Assembly: GCA_903864375.1 (NCBI GenBank)
Contig: CAIPFS010000304.1
Location: 1 to 6,933 of the forward strand
DNA length: 6,933 nt
Source of the DNA: an uncultured Verrucomicrobiota bacterium
Lineage (GTDB): Bacteria; Verrucomicrobiota; Verrucomicrobiia; Limisphaerales; UBA9464
Reading direction: 5' to 3'
Numbering within the stretch: position 1 is the stretch's first letter; the number at the start of each line of letters is the position of its first letter. The notes beneath the pieces were generated by a model. The model had not been told where the DNA came from. It did no database searches and saw nothing but the letters and a program-made list of their open reading frames with translations. This document shows positions 1 through 6,838 of this stretch, piece after piece. The position numbers were made by a program, and so were the translations under genes.

Positions 1-878
1 CGGAGGCGGTCATGTCGCCCTACTGTTACCGATGCCCCTTCAACCGGGCGCGCCCACAGCGGGCCGACGCCCGCGAGTACCGCCAGTGCCAACTGGAGTG
101 CATCCAGAAGTTCGATCGCGTTCTGACCAGCAGCCGGAAACGGAATCGACCGATCAGCGCCTTCGTCTTTGAACCGGGCATCCAAGGCTCCGCAGGGATG
201 ATTCCGCAGCCCGACGGCTGGCTGAAGCAGGTCACCGGGCTGGCCCGGGACCATGGAGCGCTCTTGATCGCGGATGAGGTCCTGACCGGATTGGGGCGTT
301 CCGGATTGGGGGAAAATGGTCATTCCCCGATCCTCGGCAGCCAACGGGGGGAGGTTCAACCCGACATGGCGGCCCTCGCGAAGGGATTGACCGGCGGTTA
401 CCTGCCTCTCGCTGCCACCCTCACTTCCCAGGCCATCTTCGACGCCTTCCTCGGAGACTACGGTGAGTTCAAAACCTTCTTTCACGGCCATAGCTACACC
501 GCCAATCAATTGGGTTCGAGCTCGGCCCTTGCCAGTTTGCAGTTATTGGATACCGAGCACGGCCCGGCGACCCGCCAGACGCTGGAGAAAAACCTTCGGG
601 ATGCCCTGATGCCGCTCTGGGATCTGGCCGCCGTGGGCGACATCCGGCAGGTCGGACTGATCGCCGGCATCGAGCTGGTCAGGGATTGGACCCGGCGGAC
701 GCCGTATCCATTGGAGGAGCAGGCAGGGATTCGAGTCACCCGGGCCATGGCGAAGCGCGGGGTCCTGACCCGCCCCATTGGGAACGTGATTGTCCTGATG
801 CCCCCCTATTGCACCACTCAACGTCAAGTCGTGAAAATGGTTGGGGCCCTGCGGGAAGCCATTGAAGAGGTCCTGTGA
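1..878 (+). CDS. bioA: Adenosylmethionine-8-amino-7-oxononanoate aminotransferase (DAPA synthase), 5'-truncated by window edge
   Basis: PLP-dependent class III aminotransferase of biotin synthesis. It moves an amino group from S-adenosylmethionine to 7-keto-8-aminopelargonate to give 7,8-diaminopelargonate, in the cytoplasm. The reading frame is open to the left edge (codons from position 3), so the ATG at 12 is internal. Counting from that ATG, residues 3-9 are PYCYRCP, a BioA hallmark. D88 in IADE is the PLP-ring aspartate. K124 in LAKGLTGG is the Schiff-base lysine (E. coli K274). HGHSYTAN lies at 158-165, and R254 in TRPIGN matches the substrate-carboxylate arginine (E. coli R391). About 150 N-terminal residues lie outside the window. 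The D-to-K spacing is 36 residues against 29 in E. coli, so there is a small insertion near residues 99-108. Other bio genes may lie upstream. A 157-nt gap follows, with no clear terminator. Identification is firm. Confidence 0.94.
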   Translation, partial: EAVMSPYCYRCPFNRARPQRADAREYRQCQLECIQKFDRVLTSSRKRNRPISAFVFEPGIQGSAGMIPQPDGWLKQVTGLARDHGALLIADEVLTGLGRSGLGENGHSPILGSQRGEVQPDMAALAKGLTGGYLPLAATLTSQAIFDAFLGDYGEFKTFFHGHSYTANQLGSSSALASLQLLDTEHGPATRQTLEKNLRDALMPLWDLAAVGDIRQVGLIAGIELVRDWTRRTPYPLEEQAGIRVTRAMAKRGVLTRPIGNVIVLMPPYCTTQRQVVKMVGALREAIEEVL

Positions 879-1035
879 CCGTCCATTGAGGGAGACCGGA
901 TCCGCAGGGCCCAGGCGATCACCGGTGCTGGCCGGGGCAGTTCCCGCTTGAATGACGATTGGGAGATGCCAGTTTCCCACAGTTCCTGACCGTCTCCATC
1001 GCCTCAACCAAAGACCCGGAACGCCTGTCTTTTCA

Positions 1036-1977
1036 ATGGCCTCTCCCCACACCTTCATCGGAATCGAAATCGGCGGCACCAAGCTTCAGCTCGCCGTCGG
1101 CGGGATCGACGGAACCATCATCGAATTGGTTCCCATTGCGGCGGATCGAAACGGTGGAGGCGCCGGGATTCGCCGCCAGATAGCGGAAGCGCTTCCGCCG
1201 CTCTTGAGTCGTCATCGTCCCTCGGCCATTGGCGTTGGATTTGGCGGCCCGATTGACTGGAAGACCGGCGTCGTCTGTTGCTCCCACCAGGTGGAGGGAT
1301 GGCATGACTTCCCCCTCGGTACATGGTTGGCTGAAGTTTCGGGACTTCCGGTCCGCGTCGATAATGATGCCAACGTGGCAACCCTCGGCGAGGCGCTGTT
1401 CGGGGCAGGTCGCGGATTCGATCCGGTCTTTTGGATCAACATGGGGAGGGGCGTGGGCGGTGGATTGGTGACCCGGGGTCAGCTCTACCACGGCGCCCGC
1501 CCGGGCGAGGCTGAAATCGGGCATGTTCGCCTCGATAAATCAGGGGTGCTGGTGGAGGAACGCTGCTCCGGTTGGGCGCTCGACCGGCGGGTCCGGGAGG
1601 CGATCAGCGCCATGCCCACGGGATTGCTGGCCTCCCTCGCCAGTGATCAACCGGGGGGCGAAGCCCGATGGCTGGGACCCGCACTGGCTGCCGGTGACCC
1701 GGTGGCCTCTGCCATCCTGAGCGAACTCGCCGACAATGTCGGATTCGCCCTTTCCCACGTGGTGCAACTTTTTCATCCGGAGATCATTGTGGTGGGTGGA
1801 GGCGTTTCGTTGCTCGGTGAACCCCTGCGCGCCGCGATTGCCGAAGCCCTGCCTCGCTATGTGATGGACTCCTTTCAGCCCGGACCCAAGGTGGTCCTGC
1901 CGGGATTGGGACAGAATTCCGTCCCCGCAGGCGCTCTGGCACTGGCCGCCTCTCAACTCGACGACAAATGGCGATGA
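1036..1977 (+). CDS. ROK-family sugar kinase (glucokinase/N-acetylhexosamine kinase-like)
   Basis: Predicted cytoplasmic ATP-dependent kinase of 313 residues that would phosphorylate a hexose or N-acetylhexosamine; the substrate cannot be told from sequence. The phosphate-binding motif EIGGTK is at residues 11-16. The catalytic-base motif NDAN is at 110-113 with D111 as the base, followed by the GEALFGAGRG stretch. A second glycine-rich nucleotide motif (IIVVGGGVSLLG) lies near the C-terminus. No helix-turn-helix precedes the kinase fold, so it is an enzyme-type ROK rather than a NagC/XylR repressor. I chose ATG 1036 over the in-frame ATG at 952 because ROK proteins normally begin just before the phosphate loop and the 28 extra residues resemble nothing in the family. 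Neither start has a good ribosome-binding site. The usual CxCGxxGC zinc motif after GEAEIGH (157-163) is reduced to C177. The isomerase gene starts 15 nt downstream, so the two are probably co-transcribed. Confidence 0.9.
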   Translation: MASPHTFIGIEIGGTKLQLAVGGIDGTIIELVPIAADRNGGGAGIRRQIAEALPPLLSRHRPSAIGVGFGGPIDWKTGVVCCSHQVEGWHDFPLGTWLAEVSGLPVRVDNDANVATLGEALFGAGRGFDPVFWINMGRGVGGGLVTRGQLYHGARPGEAEIGHVRLDKSGVLVEERCSGWALDRRVREAISAMPTGLLASLASDQPGGEARWLGPALAAGDPVASAILSELADNVGFALSHVVQLFHPEIIVVGGGVSLLGEPLRAAIAEALPRYVMDSFQPGPKVVLPGLGQNSVPAGALALAASQLDDKWR

Positions 1978-1992
1978 CCCTATCCTCGGCGC

Positions 1993-2562
1993 ATGGAATC
2001 CTGGATCTCCGACTATCTTGAAGCCCAGCACCGGGCACTGGACACCATCAGCGCCGCCCAACTGGCCCCGTTGATCGAAACCCTCAAAGACGCGCACCGG
2101 AATGACCGGCAGATTTTTGCCATTGGCAATGGGGGCTCCGCATCCAATGCCTCGCATTTCGCGGTTGATTTGGGCAAAGGGGCCAGCGACGTGATGGATC
2201 GGCGCTTCCGGGTTCTGTCGCTGGCGGACAACGTCGGATGGATCACCGCGCTCGGCAATGACTACAACTATGCCGACGTGTTCTGGCGGCAACTGGCCAA
2301 CTACGCCCGGCCGGGCGATGTCCTCATCGGCATCAGCGTCAGCGGCAACTCGCCGAACATCGTCAAGGCATTCGAATGGGCGGTCCAGCATGAGCTCCGA
2401 ACCATCGCCCTGGTGGGTGGCAAGCGGGGCCGGATGGCCGAACTGGCCGATCAGGTGGTCGCCGTCGGGGATATCCACTATGGGCGGGTCGAAGACGTGC
2501 AGATGCATATCCTGCACATCCTTTGCTATGCCTTCTGGGAACATCCCGAGTGGGCCGCCTGA
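1993..2562 (+). CDS. SIS-domain phosphosugar isomerase, GmhA-like (sedoheptulose-7-phosphate isomerase family)
   Basis: Single-SIS-domain cytoplasmic protein of 189 residues, a normal length for GmhA/DiaA proteins. GmhA interconverts sedoheptulose 7-phosphate and D-glycero-D-manno-heptose 7-phosphate, the first step to lipopolysaccharide or S-layer heptose. Family motifs are clear: GNGGSASNASHF at 46-56, NDYNYADVF at 89-97, the phosphate-binding SVSGNS at 115-120, and RVEDVQMHILHIL at 165-177. Aligned by eye with E. coli GmhA, metal ligands H61 and H180 are kept (H55, H175), while E65 becomes D59 and Q172 becomes E167. Metal use or substrate may therefore differ from classical GmhA, so I give no gene symbol. 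The gene starts 15 nt after the ROK kinase with no clear Shine-Dalgarno sequence. A kinase/isomerase pair suggests steps in one sugar-phosphate route, which is inference. A DiaA-type replication role is possible but less likely, given the context and the intact terminal histidine. Confidence 0.87.
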   Translation: MESWISDYLEAQHRALDTISAAQLAPLIETLKDAHRNDRQIFAIGNGGSASNASHFAVDLGKGASDVMDRRFRVLSLADNVGWITALGNDYNYADVFWRQLANYARPGDVLIGISVSGNSPNIVKAFEWAVQHELRTIALVGGKRGRMAELADQVVAVGDIHYGRVEDVQMHILHILCYAFWEHPEWAA

Positions 2563-2631
2563 CGGTCACGCGGGACCCTGATCTCAAACATTGGTTTTCC
2601 ACGGCCCGCCTTTCCCCGTTCCCCCGGCTTC

Positions 2632-4254
2632 ATGCCGAACTCAGACCACATCCGAAACAAGCTGTCGCAGATACCGCACAAGCCGGGGGTCTACCTCATG
2701 AAAGACCGCCTGGGGACGGTCATCTACGTGGGCAAGGCGCGCGATTTGCGGCGGCGCGTTTCCCAATACTTTCATCCCTCCCGCCGACAGGGTTGGGACC
2801 TCAAGCTCAATGCCCTCGTGGAGTCCATCCACGACCTGGACTGGCATGTGGTCCGGAATGAACCGGAGTCCCTCCTCCTCGAAGGTCGACTCATCAAGGA
2901 TTTCAAACCGCGGTTCAACATCGACTTCAAGGACGACAAGCGGTTCCTGCTGCTCAAGGTGCATCTGGAGGACCCGATTCCGAGGTTCACCCTCACCCGC
3001 CTGCGCAAGGAGGATGGCGCCCGCTATTTCGGGCCGTTTGCACACTCCGGCGCGCTTCGACGAACCCTGACGCTGGTGCGCCGAAAATTCCACCTGCGCG
3101 GTTGCCGGGCCATGACGCCAACTGAGGCCGACTACAAGCACTGCCTTTACGGCAATCTCAAGCACTGCACCGCCCCATGTGTCGGAAATATCGGTCTGGA
3201 GGAATATCGACTTCAAGTTCGCGCCGCCTGTGAATTCCTGGAAGGCCAGGCCAGCGAAATGAAGGAACGGCTGGAAGCCGAAATGAAAAAGGCCTCCGAC
3301 AATCTCGACTTTGAGGCGGCGGCGGAATTGCGCGATGCCCTCGAAGACTTGAAGCGGACGACGCAAAAGACCGAAAAGTTCGAGCGTATTCCCTACACCC
3401 TGCCCGTGGCGATTCGCCCGGAGGACGATCTTCGCGAATTGGCTGAGAAGCTGGGCTTGAACGGACCTCCCCGACGCATCGAAGGATTCGACATCTCCAA
3501 CATCAGCGGGACCTTTGTGGTTTCCTCCATGGTCAGCTTCTGGCAGGGGCGTCCCGATCGATCCCAATATCGCCGGTTTCGCATGAAAACGGTCATTGGG
3601 CAGAATGACTTTGCCTCCATGGCTGAGACCATTCGACGACGGTATTCCCGGCTGAAAAAGGATGCCCCAGGATCTCCTCCAGTCCAGCCGGACGCGAGCC
3701 TGGAAGAAACGCCTGAAGGGGAACCCGAACCCGTCCCGACACAGGCAGGAATCCACACCGGCACATCGCCCGCCAGGGCCGCCCGTCCGGCCACCGGTGG
3801 ATTTCCCGATCTCATCCTCATCGACGGTGGCCGGGGCCAGCTCAATGCCGCCCTGGAGGAGTTGAAGAAACTCGATTTATCTCATCTTCCGGTTCTTGGG
3901 CTGGCCAAGGAATTTGAGGAAATCTACCTGCCCGACGTGCCCTCTCCGCTCCACCTGTCGCTCGACAGCGGTGCGTTGAAATTGTTGCAGCGGGTTCGGG
4001 ACGAATCCCATCGTTTCGCCAACACCTACAACGCGCAGCTTCGCCTGAAGCGGATCAGCGAAAGCGTGTTGGACGAATTCCCGGGTATCGGCGCTGCCCG
4101 GAAACAGGCCCTCTTGAAACGGTTTGGATCCGTCGAACGCCTCCGTCGGGCCACCGTCGAGCAGATTGCCGAAGTCTCCGGGTTCGGCGGGGAGATGGCC
4201 ACTCGCCTCGTGGATTTCCTGCGTGCCCGGGGCGGTTCCTCTGCCAAAATTTAG
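2632..4254 (+). CDS. uvrC: Excinuclease ABC subunit C (UvrC)
   Basis: Dual-incision nuclease of nucleotide excision repair; it joins the UvrB-DNA pre-incision complex and cuts on both sides of the lesion. All domains are visible in 540 residues (E. coli has 610). The N-terminal GIY-YIG nuclease has GVY at 19-21, YVG at 32-34 and R42, in the same numbering as E. coli R42, which supports the ATG at 2632. C158, C171, C179 and C183 match the proposed iron-sulfur cluster cysteines. The UvrB-binding UVR motif is at about 215-242 (KKASDNLDFEAAAELRD). The RNase H-like nuclease has a likely catalytic triad of D287 (GFDISN), D398 (LIDGG) and H460 (RDESHRFANTYN). A double helix-hairpin-helix DNA-binding region lies at about 478-532. 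A Pro/Glu/Ala-rich segment at about 343-391, inside the RNase H-like domain, is longer than usual. It lies 69 nt after the SIS gene, without an obvious terminator or promoter. Confidence 0.97.
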   Translation: MPNSDHIRNKLSQIPHKPGVYLMKDRLGTVIYVGKARDLRRRVSQYFHPSRRQGWDLKLNALVESIHDLDWHVVRNEPESLLLEGRLIKDFKPRFNIDFKDDKRFLLLKVHLEDPIPRFTLTRLRKEDGARYFGPFAHSGALRRTLTLVRRKFHLRGCRAMTPTEADYKHCLYGNLKHCTAPCVGNIGLEEYRLQVRAACEFLEGQASEMKERLEAEMKKASDNLDFEAAAELRDALEDLKRTTQKTEKFERIPYTLPVAIRPEDDLRELAEKLGLNGPPRRIEGFDISNISGTFVVSSMVSFWQGRPDRSQYRRFRMKTVIGQNDFASMAETIRRRYSRLKKDAPGSPPVQPDASLEETPEGEPEPVPTQAGIHTGTSPARAARPATGGFPDLILIDGGRGQLNAALEELKKLDLSHLPVLGLAKEFEEIYLPDVPSPLHLSLDSGALKLLQRVRDESHRFANTYNAQLRLKRISESVLDEFPGIGAARKQALLKRFGSVERLRRATVEQIAEVSGFGGEMATRLVDFLRARGGSSAKI

Positions 4255-4305
4255 GCGCAGGACACACCTGACAAGTTCGCCCTCCGCCGTCAGACTCATG
4301 GGAAC

Positions 4306-6792
4306 ATGTTGTTTGCACGGTTCAAAGCCATCGGTTGGATGGGAGTCGGAGCCATCCTTTCCGCGCGGCTCCTGGCGGCTGATTTTTATGTGACACCGAC
4401 CGGCTCGGATGGCGAAAGCGGGAAAAAGCAACACCCCTTTGCCTCGCTGGCGGCGGCCCAGCGGGCAGCGCGGCGCCAATCGAAAAAGGAACCCACCACC
4501 GTCCACGTCGCCGCCGGCACCTATTACCTTCCGGCCCCTCTGGTGTTTGATTCCTCTGATTCTGGTACCAGCAATGCCCCGGTGCACTACATTGCCGAGG
4601 GCAATGGACCGGTCGTTCTGAGCGGAGGCACTCCCCTTCATCTTTCCTGGGTCCGGTTCAAGGACGGCGTGTTCCGCGCGGATCTCTTCGCGGACGGCGA
4701 GATCGATCAGCTTTGGGTGGACGGGAAATGCCAGTGGATGGCCCGGTTCCCCAACCGCGAGGCGGGTGACGGGTTGAATGTGTTTGATACCTGGTCCCTC
4801 GATGGAAATCCCGCGGCACAGCCTGGCCGGGACCCCTTGCTGCCAACGCGCATTGCGCGTTGGGCGGACCCGTCCGGCGGCTTCCTGCATGCGCTTCATC
4901 CCGCGCTTTGGGGCGGCGTCGAATGGAGGATCACCGGAAAGAAACCCGACGGAACATTGGCGCTCGTGGGCGGCACCCAGAACAATCGTGGTTCCGGCAT
5001 TCATCCCCTGTACCGGATGGTGGAAAACGTGAGGGAGGAACTGGATGCGCCCGGCGAGTGGTTTTTCGATCGAAAGGCGCACAGTCTCTATTTTTACCCG
5101 CCTGCCGGGATGAACCTTGCCACGGCAAAAGTCGAGATCGTCCGCCTGCGGGAGTTGATATCCATTCGGGGAACCCCCGCCGCACCGGTTCGGTTTCTTT
5201 CCCTGACCGGCTTCACCTTCCGCCACACGGCGCGAACCTTCATGGAGACCCAGGAGCCGTTGCTGCGATCCGATTGGACCATCCACCGCGGCGGCGCCGT
5301 GTTCTTCACCGGAGCGGAAGACTGCCAGGTGCGGGACTGCTTTTTCGATCAGGTCGGAGGCAATACCCTCTTCATCAGTGGATACAATCGCCGGCTGCAC
5401 ATCCGGGGATGTCGAATCGAAAACAGCGGAGCCAGTGGCGTGGCTCTGGTGGGCGATGTTCGAGCCGTCCGGAGTCCCCTGTTGAACTACGACACGCCCT
5501 TTGACTACGCCAGAGTGGATAGGACCCCGGGGCCGCTTACCGACGACTATCCGGCGGATTGTTTGATCGAAGAATGCCTGATCACCCGGACCGGACGGGT
5601 GGAGAAACAGTCGGCGGGAATCGCCATCGCCATCGCCCGTCGAATCACTGTCCGTCACTGCTCCATCTACGATGTGCCCCGGGCGGGAATCAATCTGTGC
5701 GACGGCTGCTGGGGCGGCCACGTCATCGAAGATTGTGACGTTTTCGACACTGTGCAGGAAACCGGCGATCACGGAAGTTGGAACTCATGGGGCCGTGACC
5801 GCTACTGGCATCCCGATCCCCAGGTGATCAACCGCGAAGTGGCCCGGGATCCGAACCTGAACTCTCTGGATACCGTGGAGCCCATCATCCTCCGGAACAA
5901 TCGTTGGCGTTGCGAACACGGTTGGGATGTGGACCTCGACGATGGCTCTTCCCATTACCGGATTTATTCCAACCTGTTCCTCAACGGCGGCCTCAAACTG
6001 CGGGAGGGTTACGATCGACGGGTCTGGAATAACATCACCGTCAACAATAGCCTGCATCCCCATGTCTGGCTGAAAAACAGTGGCGACATGGTGGTTAAAA
6101 ACATCTGGATGGGGGCCTACCAACCCGCTGTCATGCCAGATGGAAACGAACCGTGGGGACGCGTCGTCGACGACAATCTGTTTGCCACCAACGAGAACGA
6201 TCGCGACAAATTTCGGGTCCATGGCTGCGACCTTCGTTCCATCGTGGGTGACCCGAAATTTCGGGATCCCGCCCGAGGGGATTTCCAGGTGGCGGACGAT
6301 TCCCCGGCGTTGTCGCTCGGCTTCAAAAATTTCCCCATGGACCGGTTCGGTGTCCAGGATCCCCGTTTGAAGCCTCTGGCAAAGTCACCGCGATTTTCCG
6401 CAGTGCGCGAATCCGTACCGGGCGGAAATGTCCCAACTCCCAAGCCCACGGCTTATTCGTGGCTCGGCATGAAGGTTCGCGCCCTTTCCGGAGACGAATT
6501 TTCAGCGTACGGAGTTCCAGAGAAAAGCGGGGGAATCGCCATCCTCGAGATCCCTCTGAATTCCTATGGGAGTCGCGCTGGATTTCTTCCGGACGATCTC
6601 CTTCTGCGTATCGGTGATGCGGCCACACCGGAAACCAGCGAGTTCATCCGGGTCGGCAAGCGTGTCGCAGACGGGGGGACTCCGGTTGAACTGACCCTGC
6701 TCCGCCACCAGGCCGAGCAGAGGCTCACGATTCAACCTCCATTTTCAGCACCAGAACCATGGGACGCCGCGAAAACGCCAGCGTCCCGTTGA
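4306..6792 (+). CDS. Exported right-handed parallel beta-helix protein (GH141-like) with C-terminal PDZ domain
   Basis: 828-residue exported protein. Residues 1-25 form a signal peptide: basic N-terminus, hydrophobic core, and a likely cut after LLAA so that the mature chain starts DFYVTPTGSDG. The first 160 residues (PFASLAAAQRAAR, HVAAGTYYL, SDSGTSNAPVHY, VVLSGG, LWVDGKCQWMARFPN) resemble the N-terminal part of GH141-like glycosidases, a family with alpha-L-fucosidase and xylanase members. Residues about 280-665 are a parallel beta-helix with recurring V/I-x-x-C/N-x-hydrophobic rungs, interrupted by conserved-looking stretches such as GDHGSWNSWGRDRYWHP (487-503) and the acidic GWDVDLDDGSS (539-549), a possible active site. 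Residues 648-681 (GDPKFRDPARGDF, DSPALSLGFKNF) look like a typical helix end. Residues about 717-810 are PDZ-like: YSWLGMKV, GGIAILEIPLNSYGSRAGF, DDLLLRIGD. The likely role is binding or cleaving a polysaccharide in the periplasm or outside; the substrate is unknown. A lyase cannot be excluded. The fold is confident, the enzymatic class only tentative. Confidence 0.85.
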   Translation: MLFARFKAIGWMGVGAILSARLLAADFYVTPTGSDGESGKKQHPFASLAAAQRAARRQSKKEPTTVHVAAGTYYLPAPLVFDSSDSGTSNAPVHYIAEGNGPVVLSGGTPLHLSWVRFKDGVFRADLFADGEIDQLWVDGKCQWMARFPNREAGDGLNVFDTWSLDGNPAAQPGRDPLLPTRIARWADPSGGFLHALHPALWGGVEWRITGKKPDGTLALVGGTQNNRGSGIHPLYRMVENVREELDAPGEWFFDRKAHSLYFYPPAGMNLATAKVEIVRLRELISIRGTPAAPVRFLSLTGFTFRHTARTFMETQEPLLRSDWTIHRGGAVFFTGAEDCQVRDCFFDQVGGNTLFISGYNRRLHIRGCRIENSGASGVALVGDVRAVRSPLLNYDTPFDYARVDRTPGPLTDDYPADCLIEECLITRTGRVEKQSAGIAIAIARRITVRHCSIYDVPRAGINLCDGCWGGHVIEDCDVFDTVQETGDHGSWNSWGRDRYWHPDPQVINREVARDPNLNSLDTVEPIILRNNRWRCEHGWDVDLDDGSSHYRIYSNLFLNGGLKLREGYDRRVWNNITVNNSLHPHVWLKNSGDMVVKNIWMGAYQPAVMPDGNEPWGRVVDDNLFATNENDRDKFRVHGCDLRSIVGDPKFRDPARGDFQVADDSPALSLGFKNFPMDRFGVQDPRLKPLAKSPRFSAVRESVPGGNVPTPKPTAYSWLGMKVRALSGDEFSAYGVPEKSGGIAILEIPLNSYGSRAGFLPDDLLLRIGDAATPETSEFIRVGKRVADGGTPVELTLLRHQAEQRLTIQPPFSAPEPWDAAKTPASR

Positions 6793-6838
6793 ACTCATCT
6801 CGCCTTCGATTTTCGACGTTGCCAGGCGTCAGCCGGCC

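Noticed and set aside
960..980. Inverted repeat TGGGA/TCCCA upstream of the ROK gene as a possible operator
   Set aside because: The arms are 5 bp with a long spacer, and there is no second copy or recognisable promoter beside it.
952..1035. Extended N-terminus of the ROK kinase from the ATG at 952
   Set aside because: The 28 extra residues do not resemble ROK proteins, whose phosphate loop normally comes within the first 10-20 residues. ATG 1036 fits better.
1540..2544. 334-codon open frame on the minus strand
   Set aside because: It is antisense to the ROK and SIS genes, both well supported; its translation is rich in Gly, His and Asp without family features.
2641..3756. 371-codon open frame on the minus strand
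   Set aside because: It is entirely antisense to uvrC and shows no recognisable motif.
4268..4293. Inverted repeat CTGAC/GTCAG between uvrC and the beta-helix gene as a possible terminator
   Set aside because: The stem is only 5 bp with a 16-nt loop and no T-run, so it is within chance expectation.
5618..5640. Short tandem repeat of ATCGCC in the beta-helix gene
   Set aside because: It encodes IAIAIA in a beta-strand and reflects codon choice; too short to be a meaningful repeat.
3877..5772. 631-codon open frame on the minus strand
   Set aside because: It lies opposite uvrC and the beta-helix gene, both of which have clear family motifs. Its translation has no recognisable domain. Long antisense frames are expected in high-GC coding DNA.
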